DNA of 64,000 nt from Mytilus californianus. Lineage: Eukaryota; Mollusca; Bivalvia; Mytilida; Mytilidae. Positions 24,380 through 35,854 of this stretch are shown piece by piece (the stretch's first letter is position 1; each line of letters opens with the position of its first letter). Location: positions 88,519,995 through 88,583,994 of the forward strand of contig NW_026262690.1 of the NCBI RefSeq assembly GCF_021869535.1. Direction: 5' to 3'. Both the position numbers and the translations under genes were made by a program. Below the pieces are notes generated by a model that made no database searches, was not told the origin of the DNA, and saw only the letters and a program-made list of their open reading frames with translations.

Positions 24380-24990
24380 TTCAACAAAAATGGCCCCTAA
24401 ATAAAATTGTGTGCTAGTTCAGTGAATATGGACGTCACACTAAACTCCAAAACATACAAATGAACTAAAATTAAAAAACATATAAGACTAACAAAGGCAA
24501 GAGTCTCCTGACTTGGGACAGGCGCAAAAATGCGGCGGGGTTAAACATGTTTTGTGAGATTTCAAATATCTATGAATTGAGTGCGGCGGGGTTAAACATG
24601 TTTTGTGAGATCTCAAATATCTATAAATTGAGTATGGCTTATATATTATTTACCTGAAATAAATATATTTATAGCATTCCCTACATACGAAAGATCCGCA
24701 GGTTGCCTTGGTCTGTTTTCTGCTCTTTGGTCGGGTTGTTGTCTCTTTGACGCATTCCCCGTTTCAATTTTCAATTTTATTATAATAGATATAACTGCAT
24801 ATAAAAATAAGAATATGTGGTGTGATAGACAATCAGACAAATCCTTTCCAGGGACCAACAGACGTTAGCAACTATAGGTCACCGTACGACCTTCAACAAT
24901 GATCAAAACACACAATGTATAGCATGAAAGCTACAAATGGCGCTTCAAATGGCATTGGCATGACAAACACGTAAGTTGAATGGATGCAGA
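24380..24990 (+). repeat. Cluster of dispersed repeat fragments
   Basis: 24,380-24,490 and 24,690-24,790 (minus) are pieces of the CCCGCACCCGG / GGGGAATG family. 24,795-24,960 is a piece of the GACAA / CTTCAACAATGA family. No gene is apparent. Confidence 0.6.
24531..24632 (+). repeat. Two tandem 51-bp units
   Basis: TGCGGCGGGGTTAAACATGT begins each unit, at 24,531 and 24,582. The copies differ by a few bases. The unit derives from a dispersed repeat tail. Confidence 0.85.
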
Positions 24991-25029
24991 ACAGAGCGAG
25001 AGAAAAAACACGGATACCGCTTTGAAACT

Positions 25030-26580
25030 GGCAAATGGTCGCAATATTACTTTGGTCAACTCACTTAGTTGAAATTGAAGACCTGGCGAATTTAAGTCCT
25101 TATCTATGGCTGAGATGTATGTTTAAAAAAAGGAAAATCAAGGTTTGTTTGGACATTTTTATGATGCAAGTCTTGGTTTTAAATTATTTGCGAGTAAGCT
25201 TAAGGAGTCAAAAACAAATAATCGCTCCCGGAAAGACGGGGAAATCCATTAACAAAAGAAACAATGAACATACGAACTACAGTGCACAGTAAAATATATA
25301 CATATTTTATTTGCGATCATGAAATGTACGAAGTCGTCCATTACTATGTAAATTGGGTAGATTTAAAAAAAAAAATAAGTTGAATACGTTTCTGTTACCA
25401 AGGGTTTTTCACAAGTATAGTAGTTAGCAGAAAAGTTCAAGTTTCCTATATACACCAAACTATACATTTTACCTATTCAATAACGTAAATGCAAATTTCA
25501 CAAGGCTTGATCCAAATAGCTTTTTTACTGTCCAATAACTTGCAAGTACGAAAAAGACAGGACAGAAGTATATTTTGTCTATATGTTTTGTATTTGCACA
25601 ACTTTTTAAAGTTGATCATGCATACGTTCTAAAATAAAGTTTTAGACCAGATAAAAGTTAAAAGATGACATAATTCGACAACCGCAATTGTTAAATCGCT
25701 TTGACGTCCGAAAAAAGATAATAATCAACACATGCATTGTAACTTTTAAAGCCGGTTAAATCATTTTTTTTTGCTGAAAGAACGTGCGATATCATAAAAA
25801 TTGATTATCAAAACATAACAAAAACACAAGTAAAGAACGTTTAAGTATTCAAAATAAATCAAAACACAAAGGTTATTCCTTATTAATTTTTCGAATTATT
25901 TTATCTAGGCGTTGAGACCCTTTGGTGACCCCACAGTTTAAATCGATACGTCAACCACCATTAGGTGACTCCCGAGGTATGCACAAAATTGGCGCGAGAG
26001 AGCATGACCTGTACATATGAGCGGATCATCCTGTTCGTCAGGCGAAATTTTTCAGTAGCGCATGGTCCGATGCTTCTAGAATAATTTGACTGACCCAAAT
26101 ATATTAAGAAAAAAAACACGCATTTACCACAACTATTACTATAAATAAGGTGGAATGCTGTAATTTAAATTTTCAATTACCATGCATTGAGATGTAAAAT
26201 GCGTTTCAAAAACTTTTCCATGTATACCATCAAAAATAAACAAAGTTTAACCCTCAGGACACCTCAGTTTCTTTAAATGTCTTCATGTACGCAGGTAAAC
26301 AAATTTAAAACCAACGATATAGACTGAAAATCAATAGTCTCATATGCGGTGTACAGATTGACATTTACAATTGCCTTGTGAATTCAATTACACATTGGCA
26401 AATGAAAAAGGAGAACGTGACATGGTCATGGATTGGTTTAAATAAATTAACCTTCACCTCATTGGAATTTACTATATGTCTATTGTAGTAGTAAGAACTG
26501 ATTTGTTTGTTTATAAACAAACATATTCAAAACATTAAGATATCATCAAATTAGGTTAATCAAGAACAACAAAAATGAGT
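25030..26580. other. Gene-free interval
   Basis: I see no supported gene. The 85-codon frame at 25,035-25,292 has no recognisable domain, signal or splice context. The DNA is A-rich and low complexity. Confidence 0.5.
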
Positions 26581-26589
26581 TTATTAAGA

Positions 26590-27441
26590 CTACTAAGTAA
26601 GTTATACTAGACTACCATTCATCTGATGTATTGTGGGACGGGTCTACTTTGGCTACTGCTTGGCGAATCTAGTTGTTGTACTTACATCATAGAATTGATC
26701 TTCTTTGTCAAGCATACAAAGTTTAACATTAGTTGTCCATAACTGTTAAATTTCGTTCTTTTTCAACAGTTTTCTGTATTGATAGAGTATATTATTGCAA
26801 AGCATGATTAGATCTTCATTGATGTAGACCGACTTGAAGTTTTCTGTTTCTTTCAGATTTTTTTCTACATTTCAGTATCCTAAACTTGACACCAAGTTCT
26901 GATAATCTAACAATGATTTGACGATGTTATTTTGTCAATATTTTCATCAGGGTATGATAGTTTACCATCTCGATGTGATCTGAGAATGTCACCTCCCTTA
27001 AACTCGGGATGAATATCAGAATTAATTTTGCAAACAACTTCTGTTGTGCTTTTAACTTCATTTGGTTCAGGGACACCAGATATTCGGATTAAGCTTCTAA
27101 GCCCATATTGCTCAACTGCATCTACATCTTCTCTTTATTTTGTTTTCGTGTTTAAGTTGGTCAATTTGTTTAACTAGTGGCTCTGTGAGCGACTTGATTA
27201 AATTTGTAATGTCAGTAATACTATTGGACTTTGCAACATCTGTTATTTTTTGTATATCTTCATCTGAGATAGTAAATTGTGGTAATAGTGAATGTACCGC
27301 ATCAGGAGTAAGAGAACTAACGTCTATGTTACTTTGATCCATTACTTCTGTACTTGATCTTTTGTCTTCACGTTTTGGTGGGGTATGATTACTTGTGCGC
27401 ATACGCCTTTTATTTGTGGTCGAACTAGGAGAGGACATCAA
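26590..27441 (-). pseudogene. LINE ORF1-protein relic (L1-like)
   Basis: The minus-strand frame starting at 27,441 encodes a Ser/Thr/Lys-rich N-terminus (SNHTPPKREDKRSSTEVMD), then an amphipathic, coiled-coil-like stretch ending KQIDQLKHENK. After a frame change, downstream DNA still translates as EQYGLRSLIRISGVPE, DIHPEFKGGDILRSHRDGK and, further on, RQAVAKVDPSHNTSDE. A coiled coil followed by an IRISGVPE...DILRSHR segment is the layout of L1-type ORF1 RNA-binding proteins. Multiple stops and frameshifts make it a dead copy. It may be the ORF1 partner of a LINE like that at 17.8-18.8 kb, but the two are not adjacent. Confidence 0.7.
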
Positions 27442-27537
27442 TTTATGTTGAAAAACAATTCAATGTAAGTTAAGTAAATTGAGTATGGATGACTCGGTAT
27501 TGTTAATGGTTTGTGTACTTGCTTGTGTAGTGTTTGC

Positions 27538-27634
27538 AATATATAATGTCAAATGTAAACAATATACCTTAAACTCGGTGACAATATATAGTGACAAAAG
27601 TAAACAATATACCTTAAACTCGGTGAGTTGTTTT
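27538..27634 (+). repeat. Two tandem ~48-bp units
   Basis: GTAAACAATATACCTTAAAC followed by TCGGTGA occurs twice, each time preceded by AATATATA. It is a local duplication with no coding role. Confidence 0.75.
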
Positions 27635-27934
27635 AAAGTCCTCCATTTTGAATGATTGTCCGAACTGAGTTGATGACCACAACACATTTAGTAAGTCAAA
27701 GTTATCACCAAAACACACGAATTTTTTTCTTCAAACGTTTATCTATTATATTTCATTGGAGATTTAATCCTTCATTACCCCCTAACGATACGGGTTTCTG
27801 AATATTTTACATTTTTCTATCCAACTAATTTTGGCTGACCATCTACTCTTGAACATGCGCTATTCTGATTGAACAGAATTTAGTAGAGGTTTTAAGTAAT
27901 TTGTGGTGACTTAATAATTTACCAGTAATAAAAT

Positions 27935-28056
27935 TGAGAATGGAAATGGGGAATGTTTCAAAGAGACAACAACCGACCAAACAGCAGAATACAGTCGAAG
28001 GCCACCAATGGGTCTTCAATACAGCGAGAAAATCCCGCACCGGGAGGCAGGTTTCA
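27935..28056 (+). repeat. Dispersed repeat fragment (GGGGAATG family)
   Basis: It carries AATGGAAATGGGGAATGTTT and AAAATCCCGCACCGGGAGGC, and breaks off exactly where a Penelope-like tail begins. The junction suggests one element landed in the other. Confidence 0.7.
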
Positions 28057-28057
28057 T

Positions 28058-28415
28058 AGATTACGGAATAACCGATTCACAGATGATATCGGATATGTTC
28101 CTTATGTCGTAACTACAATACCCTTCCCTTTTCACGAATGTGACTTACCGAATTAGACTATTTTTCCGGATTTGTAATAACATAAGCAACACGACGGGTG
28201 CCACATGTGGAGCAGGATCTGCTTACCCATCCGGAGCACCTGAGATCACCCCCAGTTTTTGGTGAGGTTCGTATTGCTTAGTCGTTAGTTTTCTATGTTG
28301 TGTCATCTGTACTATTAATTGTCTGTTTGTCTTTTTATTTTTGGCCATGGCGTTGTCAGTTTGTTTTCGATCTATGAGTTTGACTGTCCCTCTAGTATCT
28401 TTTGTCCCTCTTTTA
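28058..28415 (+). mobile_element. 3' tail of an upstream Penelope-like copy
   Basis: It aligns with 31,396-31,650, the end of the downstream element: ACAGATGATATCGGATATGT, then CACGACGGGTGCCACATGTG, ending in a TTTTGTCCCTCTTTTATA-like terminus. It includes the last codons of the RT frame (frame now shifted) and the complete 3' non-coding tail. Its end abuts the start of the next element without spacer, giving the head-to-tail arrangement typical of Penelope-like elements. Confidence 0.8.
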
Positions 28416-31400
28416 TAACCACTAGGTCGATGTCTCTGCTGGTGGACATTTTGTCCCCGAGGACATCATCCGCCCAGTAGCAAAATTGTATGAATTTACG
28501 AAGATCTAACAGGATACTGGATAACCAGTATAAAAATGTCCGAAACAGACGTCACCATGGACACGATGTCGTCTGATAAGGCAGGTGTCCCCTCATCACC
28601 AGACATGACAAATATCCCAAACATGACTCACTCAGATCATCATACTAGTGACAATAGTACACATACACAGCCATGTTCAGTTCTCCTTAAAGACATTTTG
28701 GATTTCGATGACTCTGAACAACACTGTCTCATTTCGAAATGTGGAATAAATGGCTGCAAAACTTGTGAAATTTTAACAACAGATGCTCAGTTCACTAGCA
28801 ATTTAACTAAAAAGTCTTATTTTACTAGAAGTTACGATGATCTGAATTGTAAATCTATAAATGTCGTCTATGGATTAGAGTGTAACCTTTGCGGATTGGT
28901 TTACGTCGATGAAACGAAAGGAAGGCTTAACAAACTATGTGCAGCCATAGATCAGATATCAACCTCAATGCAAACGACATTCTGTACCAGCATTTTAATC
29001 AGCCTGATCATTCCATCGTTTCTATGACAGTTCGTATTATCAAAAAAATATACCACAAGACTAACAATCTTCAACTTGCAACGCCTCTCCGTAGACAAAA
29101 AGAGGACTACTGGAGTCGACAATTGGGAACTGCGACACCATATGGTTGCAATGACAAAATTGATGGTAAAGGTATTCTATCTAGTCCTTCCTGTAGCTCG
29201 GTGAATATGATGAATATTTTCAACTCTACTCCTCGACGTAAACACAGTCATGGTCATCGTCATTATACATCACCTACTTTGCATGATGTCTCTATTAATG
29301 ACTTGCTGCCATTTATACAAAAGCCGTTATGTATTTATCACATTCGCACGAAACTTTATGCATTACCCCTTTCAAAACTTCATTCTCTGTTCAATTTATG
29401 TTTGGAAACTATTGTTACAAACCCTCATTCAAACCAATAAAAAAACTTACGGCTATCATTTCGGATATTACAAGTCACAGACTTTTCAAACCAGTTCGCA
29501 TTGGAAAAGATGAAAAAGAGAACAGATCTTTTCTTAAACTTTCCTTTGCCAACAAAGGTCTCGATTGCGTCAACTTAGGCAATATCCTTCATCATAAATA
29601 AGTTCAGTCGCAAATACCTCCTTATTTTAAAGATCAGTCTGTACCAATAATTTCTTTTACCTATACCAAACCAATTGCAACTAAAATTTTCAATTACAAA
29701 CACGTTTTGCAGGATCTTAACATTGACGACTTCAAGTCTAAACCTCCTGATTGCACCTGTGCTAGTTCCCAATTCACATATAATCCGGCTGGCCACGTTA
29801 TTACCGGAGACCTCAACATTGTCAATAACACTTCCCTGCGAAATTTGTTATCCAAAGGTCCGAAATATCGTGAGCCTAAATCCATCAATTTGAAATACAA
29901 CTTCAAAATACTGATGGATTCAGTCGAGGATTATGCCAGGAAATGGGCTTAACGCGAGAAAGAAGACGTAGATACTCTTTCCGAATGGATTAAGGCTGTG
30001 AGGTCGTTGATACAAATCCGAATTAAGGAACTAAATGGGTCTGTCAATACCCACGCTACGTCAATTTTTAAAGACCCAAATGTTGCAAAACACTTGTCCT
30101 ACCTCCATGACAAATATGTTGTTGTCCCCGCAGATAAAGCCCCAACTAACATCGTTTTTGTGTGTAAATATCATTACATAAACTGCATGATTCATTTGGA
30201 AACTCAACATATACCCTCACGACACTTGCCAAAGAGGAAATCCTGGATAATCATAGGTCTGTTCTATGTTCCTTTGGAAGTTCAAACAAAGATGAAGAAC
30301 TGGATCTTCCCTCACCGTATTGGATACCTAAAATACATAAGTGTCCTTACAAACAACGGTATATTGCTGGGTCTTCCAAGTGCTCCACGAAACCTCTTTC
30401 TAAATTATTAACATCTATGTTATCAGCAATCAAAGCCGGTCTCCAAAATTATTATGAAACTGCCTTTTCTAGAGGTGGCGTGAATGAGAAGTGGATACTA
30501 AAAAATTCCAAAGATCTTTTAGAGTACATACAATCTAAGACTCTCTCATCTTACAATAGTATTAAAACATTTGACTTTTCTACACTTTACACAAGTATTC
30601 CCCATTCCAAACTAAAAGACAAATTGAAAGAGTTTGTATTACTTTGTTTCATTAAAAAGAATGGCGAACTTAGATACAAGTATCTTGTCTTAGGGAGGGA
30701 TAAATCCTACTTTGTAAAGAATCACTCTGATTCAAACAAAAAATTCTCTTAAACTGACATTATCAAGATGCTTGATTTCTTGATTGACAACATATTTGTT
30801 ACGTTTGGAGGACGTGTTTTTCAACATTCTGTCGGAATTCCAATGGGAACCAATTGTGCCCCTCTTCTTCCCGACTTGTTTCTTGATTATTATGATGCTG
30901 ACTTCATACAGGAATTTCTTAGGAAGAAAGATAAGAAGTTAGCAATATCCTTTAACTTTACGTTCCGCTATATAGATGATGTTATCTCACTAAAATAATA
31001 CAAAATTTGGTGACTATGTTGAACGAATCTATCCCATCGAACTAGAGATAAAGGATACTACAGATACAGTTAAATCTGCCTCATATCTTGACTTACATCT
31101 AGAAGTTGACAATGAGGGTCGGTTGAAAACAAAACTTTACGACAAAAGAGATGATTTCAGCTTCCCAATTGTGAACTTTCCATTTCTATGTAGCAACATT
31201 CCAGCAGCGCCTGCATACGGAGTATATATCTCCCAATTGATACGATATTCCCGGGCTTGTATTTCCTATCATGATTTCCTTGATAGAGGATTGCCGCTCA
31301 CAAGGAACCTTTTAAACAAAGAGTTCCAAATGGTGAAGTTGAAATCATCCCTTCGTAAATTTTACGGACGCCATCACGAGTTGGTTGACCGTTATGGAAT

Positions 31401-31650
31401 AACCGTTTCACAGATGATATCGGATATGTTCCTTATGTCGTAACTACAATACCCTTCCCTTTTTACGAATGTGACCTACCGAATTAGACTATTAACTGGA
31501 TTTGTAATAACATAATCAACACGACGGGTGCCACATGTGGAGCAGGATCTGCTTACTTTCAATTGTCTGTTTGTCTTTTTATTTTTTGCCATGGCGTTGT
31601 CAATTTGTTTTCGATCTATGAGTGTCCCTCTGGAATCTTTCGTCCCTCCT
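28416..31650 (+). pseudogene. Penelope-like retroelement with N-terminal GIY-YIG, decayed
   Basis: One polyprotein is spread over all three frames. The N-terminus (ATG at 28,536) has a Ser/Thr-rich leader, then SKCGINGCKTCEIL, a Cys cluster, and the GIY-YIG nuclease start VYGLECNLCGLVYVDETKG with the second motif changed from YVGET to YVDET. The domain continues after a frameshift to about 29,130. Reverse transcriptase motifs follow: KTFDFSTLYTSIPH (~30,560-30,600), VGIPMGTNCAP (~30,830) and FRYIDDVISL (~30,960). Then come FPIVNFPF and a C-terminal basic region ending at 31,441. In-frame stops (such as 29,950 and 30,750) and at least four frameshifts inactivate it. A nuclease domain ahead of the RT, with an added Cys cluster, matches the permuted Naiad/Hydra/Chlamys-type Penelope-like clade rather than classical Penelope, where the nuclease is C-terminal. 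The tail has an internal deletion compared with 28,058-28,415. Confidence 0.88.
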
Positions 31651-31654
31651 TTAC

Positions 31655-32300
31655 GTTCATTGAAATCCATATCGTCACTACAGACACGGGCATAACAAAC
31701 GAGTTGGGATATATACACAACATAAGACGCTGCCAAAGTAATATCACCGTCAAAAAAAGGGAAAATTAACAATAGGGAAAGAAAAATCATCCTTTTTGTC
31801 GTAAATTTTTGTGTTGAGTTTCTTGTGTAACACTGAAATATCTAAATCTAGGAAAGGACAGTTATTGCTGTTAATATTAAATTTAATTAAAGAAATCCTT
31901 TGGGTAAATTTCAATAGTATATTTAAAAAATTCTTGAAAATTTTACAAAACAATATCATCAAGATTACAGTAAGTGTTGTTGAATTTATCAATTAAATGG
32001 AATGCATACGGTTCTTACTGAGTTTGGCCATAAACTGTTATTCATAACAGTATAGGAACAAGTTTGCTATTAAAGAAACACCTACAACCTGTCGATAAAC
32101 TTGATTTCCGAAACGTACATAAATTTTGTCAAGGAGAAAAAAAAGATGATGGTGTCTGAGTGTAGTATAAAGATTGGTAAAGTAAAACATGTCAACCGAA
32201 TCAAAAGGACCATATATGTATATATATATAATATATATAAACAAGTCTAAAATGAAAACAACGTTCAAACCTATAATTGCGTTTTTTATCCAACGCAATC
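31655..32300 (-). pseudogene. Second Penelope-like RT fragment, opposite strand
   Basis: Minus-strand frames read FTNLYTTLRHHHL (RT motif region), VYRQVVGVSLIANLFLYCYE (a decayed GIPMGTNCAPL..LFLYCYE), NFPFFDGDITLAASYVVYIS and QLVCYARV. The catalytic YIDD segment is missing, and stops are frequent. It lies back-to-back with the 3' end of the plus-strand element. Its sequence is closer to the relic at 8.7-9.3 kb than to the plus-strand neighbour, so two subfamilies are present. Confidence 0.75.
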
Positions 32301-32340
32301 ATAGGTTTGAACGTTGTTTTCAATTTAGACTTGTTTATAT
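32234..32340. repeat. Foldback hairpin with 49-bp stem
   Basis: The arms 32,234-32,282 and 32,292-32,340 pair over 49 bp with two mismatches, enclosing a loop of 9 nt. The core of the stem contains AACAACGTTCAAACCTAT. A smaller hairpin GACTCTT...AAGAGTC follows at about 32,404-32,425. It may be a miniature foldback element, a rearranged piece of a Penelope-like element, or a source of a structured RNA. Confidence 0.85.
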
Positions 32341-33069
32341 TTTTTCGTTTGGGCTTGTATTATATTTGCCTTCGGGTTTATATGATCCGTTCATCCTATT
32401 TCGACTCTTCAAAATTCAAGAGTCTATCCTAAAATGAGGTAAAATATATGGCCTTCCAAATACCTCATAAACCACATTTTTTATATTTTCTAGTTAGCCT
32501 TGACAGATAATGTTGTTATTTGAAAATATTGAAAGCATCAAATCATGTATAGGTAGTATCTGACATTGACTGAGATAGATTAGCAGCATATTTATTTTTC
32601 AAAAGCTTGTTATAAGACATTTACTAAGAATTAAAGATAACAAAATAACAAATACATAAAAAAAAACCAAGACTTTGCATTTAAATAAATTATTTATGTA
32701 TAGTGATATACAATGAGAGGAAGTGCACATGTCATGAATTAAATGTTTTAGAAACAGCTTGCTTTGTTTTCGAACCACAAGATACATTCATAAGAGGAAA
32801 TTTCTCAGTATATTTTTTTTTTAAACTGGAATCTACCATTACGACCTTGTCACCATAAGAAGTTGTTTGTCCAGTTTGAGTTGATACTTATTTTTAGAAA
32901 AAAAACAATAAAGAGTGCTATAACAATAGTTCATATAGAACCTCTCATAATATATCATTTGAATTCGATATAATTTTTTTAATTTTGAACCTATAAAGAT
33001 TGCTAATCAATAACTGTTGAAAAAAGAAAATCACTGTATCATCTGTATACAATTACATTATATGTTTAC

Positions 33070-33075
33070 TTTATT
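33070..33075 (-). terminator. Polyadenylation signal AATAAA for the cGAS-like gene
   Basis: AATAAA on the minus strand about 240 nt downstream of the stop codon of the 656-residue gene. It is the nearest canonical signal I noticed and is a plausible cleavage guide. Confidence 0.45.
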
Positions 33076-33313
33076 TAACACCGTATTTCCAACGGCCGAC
33101 AACAACGAAGAGGCATTCTAATATCATATTTTTTGCCGTATAAAATACAAGAGCTATGACTGCACGTGGTATCCGTGAAAATGTTAAATCATTGCAATTA
33201 TTTTTTTTTAAATGCACTAAACTTGTCTTCATAAAAATTACACAAAGTCAATTTCACAATATTCCTCCAATTAGTTTTACTCTTGTGTGACATAAACATG
33301 ATTATATATCAAA

Positions 33314-35284
33314 TTAAAAGTCCAATCTTAGTTCACGAAGTCTTTTTTTAGCAGTGGTAGTATTAAACTTGTCTTCTTCGGCAACAAACTCAAAATAGTG
33401 TTTTGCTAAGTATGTTTCACCTATCATCTGTCCTGCTATTCCAACAAATACTAATGAATTCAAAAAAAAATCGTGTGATATTTCTTTGCAGAGAAATATC
33501 TTGTGCATATCATGAAGCAACTGTTGCAGAGCATATCTGCATGACATATGGTCATGTAGATAAAAGAGGCACAAAAATCTGAGAAAATGTGCAAAAATTA
33601 ATGGAAGAAAATGATTTTCAGTTGTTATGACATCGTGATTAAGTTCTTTTGGAATGATAGGTGACTTACATTCAAACCGGAGTTTACCTATTGTTAATGA
33701 TTTTAAGGTTGATATAAGCTTTTCATTTTTCATCATATTAATTGCAGATTCCTGTTTTGGTGTCAATATGATACTAGGCTTAATCATTGGTTTAAGTTGA
33801 TTTTCATATTTTTCATCTGTGATCTGTGACCAAACATGATTTATAATATTCAATGATGTTAAGTACTTCTTGTGAACGTAAAAGAAAGAAGCCAACATCA
33901 ACCATCCTGTTCCTGCATCTGAATATGCACCTATTAATAGATGACTGAGATCATATTTGTACTTAGAGTATTGCAGTTTGTTCCGTCGTTTGTGATGAGT
34001 ATATGGAATTTGTGGTACATACTGGTGTGCCTTTGATAAATAGTATAGAAAAATTTTGGACAAATCGGTTTTACAATGATGAAGCCAAAGATTAAGACAA
34101 TCAAATAAACTGGTTTTATCAAATACAACAGGACAAGAATCACAAATCTCTAATACGTCATGTACTAGCCTGGAATCGATATTCAATTGTTTATTGGTTG
34201 TTTTTGAAAACATAGTGTAATCATGAAGTGTTTCAGAGGCTGAGAAACTCTGAATTCCTTGTTGATATAAATTTGTTAGCAAGACTGCCAGCTTCTCCTT
34301 TTTTTCAACTTCTGTACCTAAACGCAGACAAAAAAAATTATAGTCAGAAATGAAATAATGTAATAATTTTGAATACTCTACACTATACAAAAGTCTTTGC
34401 AAACAAGCCATTAAACATGGAATGATATTGTCTGGTCTCCAAACCGTAGGATTTGAGTCATCCGAAATCCAAAACACCAATGTTTTAAGGTAGTATGAAC
34501 TCAGTAAACCTTTTAAACCTTCATCCCTCTCTATTATTTCTTTTACGACAATTTTGAGTAAAGCATAACAAAGCAACTGGGTATGATTGAAAGAAAATAT
34601 AAACATTTTTTCGGCTACAGAAAATGATAAACGCCATTCCAAGTCCTCATGTATTGAATCCTTAAACCCAATTGGAACAAATAAAACACCATTTATTATT
34701 ATTTTAGAAATAATTTCAGGTGACAGCCATGATGAACGTGGTCTATTGATCAATGGAACTGCCTGAGATACCCATTTGTCACATTTAAGGCAATATGCGA
34801 TATCATAAGTATCATTATCGTCTGATATACATGGACCATGGATTTTTTTCACATATCCATTACGGCGAGAAGAAATTTTGAAATATTTTTGTTTGTAGAG
34901 TTCATTTGACATCATATACTTCATTCCATGCTGCTCTAACACTTCCCTTTCATAATTGAATAACCTGTTGTAATTGGTATATAATCGTAGACGTGTAAAA
35001 CATGGCTGTGTGTCTGCGGTGTCCATCAATAACACGGTCTTTTGACTCTGGACAATCTCTATTTCATCTTCATACACTTTATAGTCAGGATCTACGAACA
35101 TGAGATCTATGTCACTACCTTTTAAATTAAGTCCTTCACATTTACTGCCACTGCTTACTTGATATCGATTGGGCGTATCAGCAGCCATAAAAGTTAATCT
35201 CCTAGCCTTCACTTCTTTTTCAGACCCAATCTTTCTACACAGATAGTCATAAAAGTGCAGTGATTCTGATTTAATTGCAGACAT
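33314..35284 (-). CDS. Mab-21/cGAS-like nucleotidyltransferase (cGLR), 656 aa
   Basis: Proteins of this family sense nucleic acids in the cytosol and synthesise cyclic dinucleotides that activate STING. Some members are developmental Mab-21 proteins without known catalysis. The nucleotidyltransferase core shows G46-S47 (SSGSKCEGL) and D58-x-D60 (GSDIDLMFVD). A later acidic residue, probably D161 in YDIAYCL, is suitably placed for the third metal ligand. The Mab-21 helical part follows with PLINRPRSSW, EWRLSFSVAEK and FNHTQLLCYALLK, a block I associate with bivalve members. The C-terminal third is helical and TPR-like (FYVHKKYLTSLNIINHVW; FVGIAGQMIGETYLAKHYFE). No cGAS-type zinc thumb is evident. 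One coding exon; a splice acceptor TTTTACAG lies 14 nt upstream of the ATG, implying a 5' leader intron. No breaks were found, and this is the best-supported intact gene here. Ligand and product cannot be predicted. Confidence 0.9.
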   Translation of the reverse strand: MSAIKSESLHFYDYLCRKIGSEKEVKARRLTFMAADTPNRYQVSSGSKCEGLNLKGSDIDLMFVDPDYKVYEDEIEIVQSQKTVLLMDTADTQPCFTRLRLYTNYNRLFNYEREVLEQHGMKYMMSNELYKQKYFKISSRRNGYVKKIHGPCISDDNDTYDIAYCLKCDKWVSQAVPLINRPRSSWLSPEIISKIIINGVLFVPIGFKDSIHEDLEWRLSFSVAEKMFIFSFNHTQLLCYALLKIVVKEIIERDEGLKGLLSSYYLKTLVFWISDDSNPTVWRPDNIIPCLMACLQRLLYSVEYSKLLHYFISDYNFFCLRLGTEVEKKEKLAVLLTNLYQQGIQSFSASETLHDYTMFSKTTNKQLNIDSRLVHDVLEICDSCPVVFDKTSLFDCLNLWLHHCKTDLSKIFLYYLSKAHQYVPQIPYTHHKRRNKLQYSKYKYDLSHLLIGAYSDAGTGWLMLASFFYVHKKYLTSLNIINHVWSQITDEKYENQLKPMIKPSIILTPKQESAINMMKNEKLISTLKSLTIGKLRFECKSPIIPKELNHDVITTENHFLPLIFAHFLRFLCLFYLHDHMSCRYALQQLLHDMHKIFLCKEISHDFFLNSLVFVGIAGQMIGETYLAKHYFEFVAEEDKFNTTTAKKRLRELRLDF

Positions 35285-35300
35285 TTTCAGTAGTCTTTCT
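35285..35300 (-). promoter_or_regulatory. Splice acceptor of a 5' leader intron
   Basis: TTTTACAG followed by AAAGACTACTGAAA and the ATG. The short untranslated stretch and the pyrimidine-rich acceptor indicate that transcription starts further upstream (above 35.3 kb). Confidence 0.5.
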
Positions 35301-35854
35301 GTAAAATTAAAATTTAAGCATACTTTTCAATGAGTACTTTTTTTTATCAAATGCAAAATGAAATTATTGTACACTAACCATTGATATAATTGATTTTGTA
35401 TGGCTCTAGGTGGGAGCAAATTATTATCTGATATACAGTTTTGTACATGGACGAATTGCATAAAAGAAACAATGATTCTGTATTTTTGGACATTTTGGAA
35501 GTATTGATATTGATTTTGTAATTTGTCGAAGTTGAAAATGAATTAGTATATTTTTCTCTATTTATTTCGACAAACTATGTGAAACATACTGATTTGGGAA
35601 CGACTTAGGGTTGAAGTCATGTTAAAATCTGAAAAACATGAACAAATTGGACACATTTGAAACAATTGCGGCGATTACTAGTAGGTTAAACTAACGAACA
35701 GTCACATTCTCTCTAAAAAAAATCCAATTTTAGCTTAGTTAACTGTGACTCTAAATTCTTCAAAACTGAAAGTGAAATTATATATATTTCCAACATGAAA
35801 ATTTTGAAGATATTTACTTTGCATATCTACCATTATCAGTAGTTAATATATAAA

